DNA of 64,000 nucleotides, taken from positions 930,001 to 994,000 of the forward strand of contig JAJFZO010000065.1 of NCBI GenBank assembly GCA_021397835.1, in the 5' to 3' direction. Position numbers and translations under genes: made by a program. The stretch's first letter is position 1. Each line of letters opens with the position of its first letter. Source of the DNA: Moringa oleifera. Lineage: Eukaryota; Streptophyta; Magnoliopsida; Brassicales; Moringaceae. The notes beneath the pieces are model-generated. The model ran no database searches and had not been told where the DNA came from. It saw only the letters and a list, made by a program, of their open reading frames with translations. This document shows, in pieces, positions 1-11,274 of this stretch.

Positions 1-161
1 GGCTTTGACCTCCCCCATGAGGCCAACTGTTTTACTAACAAACTCCTTCTCTCTGCTCTCTCTATATATATGTTTCGTCTGGTTCAGTTTTCTCCTCACC
101 ATTTCTACAATAAAATCTTGCTTTCCCTTGAAGTTTTCTGTTTCGGTTCGCAGAAAAAAAA
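1..161 (+). promoter_or_regulatory. Core promoter and 5' leader of the pirin gene
   Basis: A TATA-like tract (about 62-71) follows a CT-rich stretch and lies about 95 bp before the pirin ATG at 162. The leader ends in an A-rich run directly before the ATG. Nothing else is visible here. Assignment rests on position and the TATA-like string only. Confidence 0.45.
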
Positions 162-2194
162 ATGCCTGAGAGAGAGAATTCTTATGTTGCTGGTGTTACT
201 GAACCTCGGCTGGTGGTGAGAAAATTCTTGGCTAGGCAACAGCGTGAAGGGGTTGGTGCCATTGTCAGAAGAAGCATAGGAAGGTCAGTTGAGTCAATTC
301 TGTTTCTTCATCTTCATCGATACGATTGCATTTCAGGCTTTTTATTCAAATGGGTTTCTTCATTTCTGTCTCCTTTTCAGGTTTGAGCTGAGATACTTTG
401 ATCCTTTCCTTGTTCTGGACGAATTCTCAGGTGGGTCTCTCTATTATGCTCCTTCTCGTTCCATCTGCTGTTCTCTGTTTCAGCTGTTAACATAATTCTC
501 ACGATTTTAGATCTTGGGTATTGCAGTTACTGCTCCAGCTGGATTTCCTGATCACCCACATAGAGGTTTGATTCTTGGGAATCTATTTCTCGAGAAAGTT
601 GGGCTTTCCTTTTTGCGAAGATAATGATTTAGGTTGATTCTGATTTCTCTGTTTCCATCTTAACAGGATTCGAAACCGTCACCTACATGTTGCAGGTAAG
701 CCAATTGATTAATTTTCTTTTTTCATGTAGAATTTTTCTCTTTCTCAATCAAACTGAATAAAAAATCAAGTCACTTTTCTTTCTCTCTAAAACAAAAGGC
801 TTAAGAAACAGATACCTGCAATCTGTCCAATATAATATATTTAATCGGGTCATGCTAAGTCGGCTTGTTGAATTTCATTGTCTGAGTTTAAACTAAACAC
901 CGAATGATTAATTTGGTGGAACTGTACAGCCGGCTCAGATATCACCAAAAAGTCAGCCTGGCAAGCTTGCGGATACATCCTGCCAAAAAGTGTAAACGGA
1001 CTCTTAATAAAAAACAGAGGAAGAAAACAACGTTGACCTATAAAATACTACAGTATTGCAACTACCTGTTGATCTAATTTGTGTTTTTTTTTTTTGTTGG
1101 GATTTTTAAGTGTACCTGGTTGATCTGATTCAATTGTGTTTTGTGTCGTCAGGGGGCTGTCACCCATGAAGACTTTGAAGGGCACAAGGGGACGATAGGA
1201 ACAGGGGACTTGCAGTGGATGACTGCAGGAAGAGGGATCGTTCACTCAGAAATGCCTGCCGCACCAGGCACTCAAAAGGGTTTACAGCTCTGGATCAACC
1301 TTTCCTCTAAACACAAAATGTAAGCACATTCATGAATACGGAAAAGGCTCACATGTGACTGCTACCATGATTCTTCTTGGCCTTTTCTAGTTAGGATATG
1401 CCATGGTCACACATGGGTATGATGATATCATTAGGCTTGGCTGGCATCATGAATCCTCGCCCACATGCCATATTGTTTGTGCATAATAAAAAGGCCTAAT
1501 CTTTCTGCTTTTTGCGTTTTCTTTGGGGCCAAGAATCTTTGCTGACCATGATGTGCCTGAACTGCTTCACCCACTCTCTACTCATTCTTCACAATAGCGT
1601 ATACCAAAAAAACAGCAAGGTTGATTAAAAATTCTTTCTTTTATGATTCAAAGCTTCATTTAATGAAGTACTTTTTGCCTTAATCACAGGATTGAGCCGA
1701 GGTATCAAGAAATATCCCATAAGGATATAGCAGAAGCTGTTAAAGATGGTGTGGAGGTGAAAGTGATAGCCGGGGAGGCATTGGGAACAAAGTCACCGAT
1801 CTACACCAGGACCCCGACGATGTACCTGGATTTCACTCTCCAACCAGGAGCTCACCTTCAGCAGCCAATACCCACATCCTGGAATGCCTTTGTGTATGTC
1901 CTGGAAGGAGAGGGTGTCTTCGGTAGCTTCAAGTCTTCTACTGCTACAGCTCATTATCTTCTTCTTCTTGGATCTGGGGATGGCTTGGAGGCCTGGAACA
2001 ACTCATCTAAACCTTTAAGGTTTGTGTTGATAGGAGGTGAGCCCCTGGGTGAACCTCTGGTGCAGTTTGGGCCATTTGTGATGAATACCCAGGAGGAGAT
2101 TGATCAGACAATTGATGATTTTGAGAATTTCACCAATGGATTTGAGAAAGCAAGGCATTGGAGATCTCAAGCTGCACTTAGCCTAGATTTATAA
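162..2194 (+). CDS. Pirin family protein (cupin, Fe-binding)
   Basis: Predicted exons are 162-283, 381-430, 527-565, 667-695, 1153-1319 and 1690-2194, giving 303 aa with continuous frame across all five GT-AG introns. Pirins are nuclear or cytosolic bicupins; a plant member (PRN1) interacts with the G-protein alpha subunit, and others have quercetinase activity. The N-terminal cupin shows the metal-ligand motifs: an HPHRG segment in exon 3 (His-x-His) and HSEMP in exon 5 (His-x-Glu). The family hallmark THEDFEGHKGTI is also present. The second cupin is encoded by the last exon (from IEPRYQEI), with the conserved LGSGDGLEAWNN stretch. Length matches the family (about 290 aa). No transit or signal peptide is obvious. 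Which plant paralogue it is cannot be decided here. Confidence 0.93.
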
Positions 2195-3272
2195 TTAATC
2201 TGTGACTTTGGTTTTTTTCCCCTGTTGTAGAATTGATAGGTTAATTAAGAAAAGGAGCAGAAAATAAATTACTCAGTTTGATTTGATCATGCAAGACAAT
2301 TTGGACCCATCTTAAGAAAGCAACAAAATAAAACATGAAGGATTGATCTAAATTATGCCCAAATTTTCTTGTACCTCCAAGTTAATAAAAAAAGGAAAAA
2401 CATTCAACAAGGCAGAGATTCTTCCAAGAAAGAATATATTTATAGTATTAACAAGTTACCATAAAAAATTCCACATCTAAGTTTGGTGAACCAAGTGGAT
2501 TGACAAAAGGCATCTAAGTTGTTTGTTTCACAAGAAAACAAACATAAATTTCTTTGCCCTCATTTGAAGATAAGAATGCATTATATAAACTGAGTCGCCT
2601 TTAGGATAAACATAACTTTCTATCCATCAGATTAAATTTTTTTACTGATCTGATTTCAATGAGTAAAAGATTTAATTTGGATAAAAATATCAAAATTTGG
2701 ATTTTTTTTTTGGAAAAATAGGTTGGTACCTATTTGAAGATACTTGCTTTCTATAAACCCTAATTAATTTAGTACAGCTATCTTACCTTGAAGGGCATCT
2801 CTACTGGGGGATATAAGTACGGATTAGATCAAAGTCGGTTACTTTCTGCAGCCTCTGAAGTTATTGGAAGTATTTGGTAGTTTCCTTTATACTGTGCTTT
2901 TAATATGGAAACCACTTTGGCCAGTTTAGTCTTTGGCGTGTTAAGGTTTCAAAGTCCTTGCTCTAAAATAATCAGAAAAAAGAAACAGAGGATGGACCAA
3001 ATTTCTGCTGATTGAAATGATATCGGGTATCTCAAAGCTCCTCCTTCTCCTTTCTTTCCCTGAACAGTTTGACTTCTTTTAAGTTTCTATATACCCAATT
3101 AGAACCCAGTGACCACACGCATCTTCCTTTGAAACTGCGTCAGCTGCTGAGCCTGAGACAGAGGGAGATGCAGGAGAGAGGGGGAAGAGGAGGGAGGAGA
3201 GAGGGGAAGAGAGACCCACCAAAGGAGCAGGGGAAATAAGAGGAAAGTGAAGACGGAAAGATAAATAAAAGG
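2195..3272. other. Spacer between pirin and XYLT
   Basis: Holds the pirin 3' UTR, with AATAAA-like signals near 2324 and 2385, and the XYLT promoter and purine-rich GA leader (about 3160-3270). No open frame or repeat of note was seen. Confidence 0.6.
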
Positions 3273-5781
3273 ATGAACAGAAAAAACTCGAAATTGGTGC
3301 GAATCTTGTTCGTTCTCTTCGTTGTCAATTCTTTCTCTCTTTGCTTATACTTCACCTCCCATTCATCGTCAACGTCAAGCAATCCCCACCTGACGGAGAA
3401 CCACTCTTCAGTGACGACAAACCGCCAAAGCTCTCACTTTTCCAAACCATGGCCAATCCTCCCATCGTACCTTCCCTGGTCCGACACTCCTGACATTGTC
3501 CCCCTAGGCTCCTGCGAAGCCTATTTCGGGAACGGGTTTACACGCCGCGTCGACCTCCTCGGGCCCCCCGCCAACCCGGCCGGTAGCAGCAGCTGGTTCC
3601 GCTGCTTCCACAGCGACACCCTACGGAGCTCCATATGCGAGGGAGGCAAGCTAAGAATGGTCCCGCAGAGGATCAAGATGTCACCTGGAGGGGAGAGCCT
3701 CGAAGAGGTCCTGGGCAGAGGGGAGGAGGAGGAGCTACCTGAGTTCGAAAGCGGCGCGTTCGAGGTAGTCGAAGAGGGCGTAAGGTCTCGTTTTAAGAGA
3801 GCAGGCGCTGGTGGTCGCAGGCTGGTACGGGATGATCTGTTGAATTCGTATTTACCAGTAGGGGATATCCAGAGGCACACGATGAGGGAACTGGTTGCTT
3901 CCATTCGCGTGGTCGATAGTAAAGATTTTGTTTGCGAAGAGGTTTGATCTCTTAGTTTCTCTCTGCAAGTCTGGAATCTGCTTGACTCTTGATCTGGTTA
4001 TTAAGTCCATGTTGATGATCGATTGATTGTTACTAGCTTTTTATGCTGAGCAGATCTTGAATTAGTGATTTTCCTTATAAATCAGATTGTTTAACTCTTA
4101 TGAATTCGGAATCTGTTTCTCTAAGAGGAGAAATAGGCAGATTGGATATGTAATTCATACAATCCACTTATCAGAAAATAAACTTGATAACCATCTCAAA
4201 TGACTTGATGAAATTCTGGATCCAAAATTAGATCCTTACGTAAGCAAGATACATTGAGCAGTTACGAGCTTCAAAAGTTTGATTGTCCTGTACATTTTGA
4301 TTGAAATGAACTTATTAGATTAGTTTGGTTTCTTGGGTTTCCTTTTCTGATCCAGTTCATTTTTGTATCTTTTTCATTTGCTGTTCTCTAATCGCTTCTG
4401 ATGGTGGGAGCTCTGCTTGCAGTGGATAGAGGAGCCAACTCTACTGATTACCCGATTTGAGTATGCAAACCTTTTCCACACCTTCACAGATTGGTACAGT
4501 GCTTATGTCTCTTCCAGAGTTACTGGCTTGCCATATCGACCTACTGTGGTTTTCGTTGATGGCCACTGTAAGGTACCTATGCTTACTTTTACCTAATGCA
4601 TTTGTTTCTTCCACAGGCTTCTGGTTTCACCCTAATTACCTTAGGTAAAGATGTTGGCAGATCAGTCTTTGAAGAATTTAACGGTAAAATAGTATTAGAT
4701 TTTCATGTTGTTTCTTGTTTGAGTGCAATAGAAAGAAAAAGAATTGGTTCAGAGGAATGAATATTAGCTATGAATGACTTGGTGTTCTGGATAATGGTGT
4801 TTATGGGGGAATGGGGAATCACTAATTCATATGCAAAAATCTGAACACGATTATTTACAATTCTTTGGCATCTTTGGATCAAATTCTCTTGTTTTTGAGC
4901 CGGTATCATTTGGATATGCTATTCAGCTATCATTGCACAGCAGTAGGGTTTTCATATCCTGTCATCTTGGACTAGTTCAGGGATATTATCCAATTGAATT
5001 TTCCCGGGTTGTCTTGCTGTGAATTAGCTGATATTTGGGCCTTGATGAAACCTTTCAGGCGCAATTGGAAGAAACGTGGAAGACACTGTTTTCTGGCCTA
5101 AGATATGCTAAAAACTTCACCGGTCCAGTTTGTTTCCGGCATGCAGTTCTCTCCCCTTTGGGATATGAAACTGCATTATTTAAGGGGCTGACAGAAGACA
5201 TAAATTGTTTCGGAGCATCAGCTCATGACCTGTGGCGAAACCCTGATGATCAGAAGACTGCAAGGTTGTCAGAGTTTGGAGAAATGATTAGAGCAGCTTT
5301 TGATTTTCCAGTAACCAGGCACCGCGTAGAAAAGCCGGTCTCAGGCCATAATGTCCTCTTTGTTCGACGTGAGGATTACTTAGCCCATCCACGTCATAGC
5401 GGTAAAGTTGAATCAAGGCTTAGCAATGAACAAGAAGTATTCGATTCCTTGCGGAGATGGGCATCTAACAATTTGGAATGCAAGATAAACCTTGTGAATG
5501 GGTTATTTGCACATATGTCGATGAAAGAGCAAGTTCGAGCCATTCAAGATGCTTCGGTCATTATTGGTGCTCATGGTGCAGGTCTTACTCACATCATATC
5601 TGCAACACCAAAAACAGTAGTTTTAGAGATTATTAGCAGCCAGTTCAGACGGCCACATTTTGCGTTGATTGCCAAGTGGAAAGGATTGGATTACCATTCC
5701 ATCGATCTTCAGGGATCATATGCTGATCCGGCAGTTGTCATCGATAAGCTCAGCAGCATATTGAGGAGTCTCAAATGCTAA
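3273..5781 (+). CDS. XYLT: Beta-1,2-xylosyltransferase of N-glycan core (GT61)
   Basis: Three exons, 3273-3941, 4423-4572 and 5059-5781, all phase 0, give 513 aa (Arabidopsis XYLT is about 534 aa with three exons). The enzyme transfers xylose from UDP-xylose to the core beta-mannose of N-glycans in the Golgi. A short cytosolic N-terminus is followed by a hydrophobic segment (residues about 9-29), as in a type II Golgi membrane protein. Strong family matches are the KPWPILPSYLPW segment near residue 60, HTMRELVASIR, the EEPTLLITRFEYANLFHT segment of exon 2, FVRREDYLAHPRH and IGAHGAGLTH. No catalytic motif is broken, so the gene looks functional. The identification is by recognised sequence, not by search. 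Confidence 0.96.
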
Positions 5782-7020
5782 CAATTTTCATTCTTGGCAG
5801 AAACTGACCACCCATTCATGGATCTCAAATGGGAACAAGTCGCGGAATCTTCTCTCCAGCGCTTCTACCTTTGGTAGGCAGAAACAATTTTTGATGCAGT
5901 GATATATACTCCTGGAAAAGCTCAGTTTGTTTTCTTTACACGCAGATACTGACATGAGGTGATTGCTTGTAGCTTAGCCACGTATATGACCTTTTTGTAC
6001 CATAAGAGAGTTGTGCACGGATTCTTTTTTGATTGTCATTCTTTGAGAGACAAAACAGGTTTATTGCTTCTGATTATTTTCTTTTTCATGTATAATTGAG
6101 ATGCATCATTCTGGGGTACTCGATCTTCATTTACTTTTCAGCTGGGTTGTGCATTGTGCTCTGGAAATTTGCTTGATTCTTGATTTGTGTATTTGAGCTA
6201 CTTGCTTCTAATCAAAATAGAACTCCTGACATGTATTGAGGTTCTGACTGTGATTTGTTGCACATGATGAGCAGTTTGAGCAAAACATGAAGGTTCAGAA
6301 GACTGATAGCAAAGGTTGATGTTGAAATTGATCACGAGTTACTTCACCAGATATTTTGTTTGTTATGGTGTTGGGTTATATGGTGTTGGGTTACATGGAT
6401 TGGATCACGGGAAGGGGTCAGATTGATATTTGTCTTTTCGAATTTAATTACGTCGGTCCATATGGATCACTAATGTCGATATTCAAAATCATCATTAATA
6501 ATTATTTTATAACATCTTAAAATTTAGTGGATTTTTGTATATTTTTATATTAAATAAAAATCTGATGTGATATATTAGATAAAATTAGGTAATTATGATT
6601 ATTAGATAATATTTTATGAAGTGATGTTTTTCAAAGGCTTTAATCATCAAAACTGATGACCCATACAAATTAATCAGTGGCTCACGTGAATGTATTTGAA
6701 TATTTTTTTTTTAAAAAAAACTAAGCACTAGTATGACATGCTTTTCTTTTAAAATACTTTTTAAATCTATGATTAATTAAATAAAATTATGTTACTATGA
6801 TTAATGAAAATAATATCTCATTATGATGGTTTATATATATCATCTAAATTACCGTTTCTCTTGTGAAATGTTATTTTTTAAAGTTTTAATTGAATAAATT
6901 TAATGATGAAAATTAAATGGAATGATACTTTGTAAAATAGTACTTATTATCAATTTAAAATATCAACATTGCATAAATCCAGTATGTAAGGATAAGGAAA
7001 AAGAAAAAAGAAAGCACAAA
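5782..7020. other. Spacer between XYLT and tRNA-Ala
   Basis: Contains the XYLT 3' UTR, a short imperfect 16-bp direct repeat around 6365-6398, and a very AT-rich stretch from about 6480 to 6990. Short related AT-rich phrases recur in it (near 6620-6650 and 6860-6900), but no convincing element boundary is seen. No gene is supported. Confidence 0.5.
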
Positions 7021-7093
7021 TGGAGATGCGGGGTATCGATCCCCGTACCTCTCGCATGCTAAGCGAGCGCTCTACCATCTGAGCTACATCCCC
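7021..7093 (-). tRNA. tRNA-Ala (anticodon AGC)
   Basis: Read on the minus strand, 73 nt fold into a standard cloverleaf. The acceptor arm GGGGATG pairs with CATCTCC and carries the G3-U70 wobble pair that is the alanine identity element. The anticodon stem-loop places AGC at the anticodon, and the discriminator base is A. The internal A box (TAGCTCAGATGG) and a B box with the ATCGATA loop are present. No intron. A T-run lies just downstream on the minus strand (below 7005), as expected for Pol III termination. Confidence 0.97.
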
Positions 7094-7726
7094 GGCTGTC
7101 CATAATACGCTCACCACTTGCAATTTCTTTTTTCATGTAATACCAACTGACCAAATGTTCCATTAACGGGCCTTCACATCTCTGCAACCCCATTGGGAAA
7201 TATCGGAAAGCCCACTCAATCTTGTCCGTCATCTGCCTAGAAATATAAACCCATCTCTGCTTTTGAGCTCGCTCTTCCTTGACCAGTGGCTCTCTTATTC
7301 GTATAAGCTTTCATTTGCGTTTCTATACAAGGAACAAACTTGTAAGTACTGATGCATTTATGTCTCTCGCGTATAATGATATGTGCTTAACTAAAATCTG
7401 AATCTTTTCATCATTGAGTTCAAATGTGAGAATTGGTCTGGATTCAATCACGGAAAAGCTGTTTGGGTTGATGGGGCTAAGTTGAAACAACGCATGCTAT
7501 GTGTTTGATGAATTGTCTGTAAGGAGACTTTTCCTTTCTTTTTGTTCACTTGCTACAATGACAGTCTCAGGCTGTTAGCTTTTAGTAGCTTTTTCTGTAA
7601 TGCAGATTCAGATATGAATATCTTGCGCGTTGAATGATTTGATTTTGCTCGTTTTAAATCTTTTTCTCATGCATGCTTTCAGTCGGCATGTGTTAAACCT
7701 CTAGGTGTCTGCTTGCGGAGGAGACA
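7094..7726 (+). promoter_or_regulatory. Promoter and 5' UTR intron of the 61-aa gene
   Basis: A TATA-like AATATAAA string lies near 7241-7248. A consensus donor (GTAAGT at 7342) and a pyrimidine-rich acceptor ending at 7682 suggest a 341-bp intron in the 5' leader, leaving a second leader exon of about 44 nt before the ATG at 7727. Inferred from splice signals only. Confidence 0.5.
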
Positions 7727-7912
7727 ATGGTACTCTGCTTCCCCTCAACACCCAGAAAGCTGGCCATGACTGTGGGATGCTTCCTGGCCGGCGCTGCCCT
7801 TTTCACAGTCGGCACTCGTCTATCTTATGCAAACATTGCTCCACAACAAGCCCGTATCAAAGCTCGGAATGATTTTGTCAAAGAACGATTGAGAAAGAAA
7901 CACGGAAAATAA
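7727..7912 (+). CDS. Small single-pass membrane protein (61 aa), unknown function
   Basis: A single exon encodes 61 residues. A short N-terminus with Arg/Lys at residues 10-11 precedes a hydrophobic segment (about 12-34, rich in Ala, Gly, Phe). A strongly basic tail follows, ending in KERLRKKHGK. The layout resembles small tail-anchored or mitochondrial inner-membrane subunits, but I do not recognise the family and assign no function. Support for a real gene: its own TATA-like box, a well-formed intron in the leader, a clean ATG, codon use unlike the flanking spacer, and a downstream stop followed by a T-rich 3' region. It is convergent with RPS8. Confidence 0.6.
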   Translation: MVLCFPSTPRKLAMTVGCFLAGAALFTVGTRLSYANIAPQQARIKARNDFVKERLRKKHGK

Positions 7913-8415
7913 CACAATCGTGCTCATGCTTCTTGTCCCTTCATATTTTCATTTATTCATGTCTTCCATTTTGACAGTCTGCATATCAGAACGTGAAGCA
8001 ACATTTCAGCTTTTTTATTGAATTCTGAGAGAGGTTATCAATTTTGATCAAGAGCCGGTTCTTGTTCGATCAGTTGCTTTACACAGATGATCAAGTTCTT
8101 GTTCTAGTTCAATCAAACAACAGCTAGCTCACCCTGAATAGCACTGAAACACCTATCATAAGAATTGAAAATAACAGTAACTTATTGTTTAGGCTAGAGG
8201 CTCATGATGCCCACTACTATCTGAGTTAACAAACACAACCAAGATTGATGAAAACAATCCAATCCACTGAAGATGTTCCATATTCAAATTGAAAATTCAC
8301 AAATTACTAAGTTTTAAACTGCCCATCTCATGCTAACTTCGCAGTCTATAGAAGTAAAAATGAGTTGACAACAGACATTGTGATAGGAAAAATAGAAGAT
8401 CAACATAACAAAACT
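7913..8415. other. 3' region between convergent 61-aa gene and RPS8
   Basis: Presumed 3' UTRs of two convergent genes. No open frame, repeat or RNA gene was seen. Confidence 0.5.
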
Positions 8416-10658
8416 TTAGGCTGCGCCAGCTCCCTTCCCCTTCTTCCTCTGTATCTTCTTCATGTAGAATTCCAGCTCTCTTCCCTCCAATATGTATCTG
8501 TCCGAAACCCATTAAATCATTTCGATTAGTTACAAAAAACAGGGAACTGTAAAGATAACCATTTAATTTGGCAATATCATCTATCAAGAAGAGTTGCAAT
8601 GCAAGATAAGAAGAATTTTTCATCATAAAAAAGTCTTCTACTCCCAAACTTGCCTTTGATAAATCTGGCAACCAAAGAGAAATGCAAAGAGATAACAAGG
8701 GCACATACCCATCAGCCCGGCCACATTGACCAGGTCGTGAAGAGATACAAGCCAGTAAACGACCACTACCAAATTGCTCTTCGATATGTGGGTCAAGCTT
8801 GCGATTCTGTTGACGCTTCTCCAGCTTTCTCAAGACATGGCTGCTCTTCTTCACCTCCTCAGCAGCAGCAGCAGCAGCAGCTTCACCTTCCTATCAAACA
8901 ATAAAGTGTAACTCAACAATGTCAAAAAGTAAACAATATACCCAAGTTTGCTGTTAGATTTAAGCCAAATTTGCAGAACAAAATAATGATACTAATCTTC
9001 TTGCATATGTAAGACGATTCAAATACATTTACAAGAAATGCTGCTTTCCTACTACCAGGGAAATGTTTTTCTAATAAAAATCCCATCTACAAAAGAGACC
9101 ATAATAACAAAAAAGGAATCAATCTGGCCTGCAACTTAATCCTTTTCACTCAACTGGGCATGAAGAATGGGAAAACATACAAAACTGAACTATTTTGTTT
9201 GTCAACAGAATCGTCTAATCTTACATAATTAGAAGTAAAAGAGGAATAACCGTCTAATCTTACATAATTAGAAGTAAACGAGGAATAACCTTGCAAGTTA
9301 ATGGCAACAATCAGCACAGTCACTCCAACAAAAAGGTAAAGAAAAGATTAGCCTCTGTGTAACTTAATAAGCATCTGAAAAACAAAGTTGAGCAACATTG
9401 CATCCAGAACATAGGAATTTGACTTGTTGACCAATAAAAAAACATTGCCCTACCTCTCCTTCCTTCTTGGTAGTAGCAGATTTCTTCTTGCGACCAATTT
9501 CGACACCATAGTGCTGGAGATACCACTGCTTAAACGGTGCAGCATCAACCTGAACAATGGCGCTTTTCACTAAAGTTTGAGTACGAACCAACTCATTGTT
9601 AGATGCATTGTAAACCACATCAAGTATCCTGGTTTTGCGAGTGACAGCCTCACTTCCCCATGAATAGTTTCCTGTGTCAAGCCTCAGAGCACGCCACTTC
9701 ACATTTCCACCACGAACCCTAATTCTCCTAACTGTCTTATTGCTTGACAGCTTTGTGTTAGCAGGTTGTCTTCCAAGCTCATACCTTTAATAACCCAGAT
9801 AAACCATTTATCAGCTCCAACGAATAATACCTGAAGTGGACTGTCCTATGGAATTCAGAATTCTACTCACATCCCAGATAGAGATAAATCCAGTTATACC
9901 AAACATAATAGAATTACTCATAGCACTGTCCTGTTCTACTGACAGGCCAAGCACCATAATGGCCCAACTAGTTAATTGATATTGAAAAATTAGAAGATTA
10001 CTGATTCGTAAGCCACATTAACTAATCAATCAATCAAGGAACCAAATAAATAAATAAATAAATACAAGCATGTATGATCTAAAATTTTGGAAGTTCAGTT
10101 ACTTTGCTTTTTGTACAGTATAAAAATTAATCCACAAAAGCCAAAAGAAATAATTAAATTATATGAACTAATCAAGCTCAAAAGAGATAGTAGATTTTGA
10201 TCTTAGAAACAAGAAAAACCCACTTATCAACTACATAATACGACCATAAATTGATTTAAATTGGGACAGAACCTATACACCCAGCTCTAAAGCAAGAACT
10301 TCAATTTAATGACGACAATGTCAACTACAAGATTATAAATTTTATGGATTTTACTTCAATCTGCCACAGCAACTAAACAGAGCAAAAAGCAAATAGAAAA
10401 ACCAACAAGTTAGACTTACGACTAAAAAGAATTAAACCCACTAAACTGAGATTTAACTCGGTAACTTACTTTCTCTTCTTCCTCCACGCCTTCTTCTTGC
10501 CTCCAGTGGCACGCCTCTTGTGCATAGAGTCACGAGAGATACCTGCAAGCACATAACGTTGTTAGAATCAATATTAGAAAAAAAAAAAAAAAAAGCAGAC
10601 GTCTAGGTAACAATATGGAGAGATTGAGAGAGGAAAGAGAAATCTTAGAGATACCCAT
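8416..10658 (-). CDS. RPS8: 40S ribosomal protein S8 (eS8)
   Basis: Five exons on the minus strand: 10658-10655, 10542-10470, 9784-9454, 8890-8709 and 8497-8416, giving 223 aa. It is a structural protein of the small ribosomal subunit. Family landmarks are the start MGISRD, the basic [18 protein letters not shown] segment, [30 protein letters not shown] and a lysine-rich C-terminus. The first coding exon holds only ATG plus one base; the Gly2 codon is split by intron 1. Exon 4 begins with an acidic/alanine stretch including seven consecutive Ala, encoded by a GCT repeat; this insert is typical of plant S8 in position. The gene is head to head with the LOG-like gene and shares its promoter region. 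Intact and presumably expressed. Confidence 0.97.
8860..8882. repeat. CAG/GCT trinucleotide repeat in RPS8 exon 4
   Basis: A run of seven CAG triplets on the plus strand encodes the seven-alanine stretch of S8 on the minus strand. It is a coding microsatellite and so a likely length-polymorphic site. Confidence 0.85.
9212..9290. repeat. 39-bp tandem duplication inside an RPS8 intron
   Basis: Two copies (9212-9250 and 9251-9289) differ at one position. They lie in the intron between exons 3 and 4 of RPS8. Non-coding. Confidence 0.9.
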
Positions 10659-11274
10659 TTTGGCAAAGAGAGGATCCTAGGATTTTCCTGCCAGGCGCTC
10701 ACAAATCTCCACAGAAAACGCTAGGGCTTGAGGGACACAGGAGGAAAAAGGAAGCAACTTGAGCTCTGTTATACTTCAAAAACCCTAGCTTCTAAAATTA
10801 CTAGCTTGTCCTCAAATTTCAGCTTCCAATGTGGGCAAAATAGTCAACAGATACCTTACTCTGGGTCCAGCCATAAAAGCCCAAATAAACTTACAATTGG
10901 GCTCTTTATGGAATCTCAGCCCAACTTTTACAAATAGAACTGCGCCGTTTTGTTTGTAAACAACGGAAAACAACCTTGTTCCTTGCCGAGCCAACAGTGG
11001 AATCTGATTCCTCCTTTCTCCAAAGCTTCCAGGAAAAATCTAAGGGGAGGGACTTGATCTGATTAAAATTCGAACACAATCTATCCCATCTTGTTGCTGT
11101 GAAACCAGTTCGACTTACCACCCCCACTTGCAAAGTTGGCACTTCTTAAATTTTACTTATTTGCTTCCTGAATAGAACGCAGTGTTCACAGTTGAAGGAC
11201 GGATGCCCAGTTTATGGTGTTGACGAGTTGATGCAAAAGACGCCATCTTTTGACATATTTGAATAATCTGAAAA
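10659..11274. promoter_or_regulatory. Bidirectional promoter, RPS8 / LOG-like gene
   Basis: The 616-bp spacer separates two divergent start codons. It carries a telo-box-like AAAAACCCTAG (10778-10788) and three site II elements: AGCCCA at 10878-10883, TGGGCT at 10898-10903 and AGCCCA at 10918-10923, spaced exactly 20 bp apart. In plants, telo box plus site II is the known signature of ribosomal-protein and other cell-proliferation promoters bound by TCP factors. A GCGCCGTTTTG string lies at 10941-10951. The LOG-like transcript starts further right; no clear TATA was seen for it. Confidence 0.7.

Noticed and set aside
3521..3904. Minus-strand frame opposite XYLT exon 1
   Set aside because: It is a shadow of the GC-rich XYLT coding sequence.
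7021..7093. Organellar origin of the tRNA
   Set aside because: Sequence is the standard cytosolic tRNA-Ala(AGC) form with eukaryotic A and B boxes; neighbours are nuclear genes.
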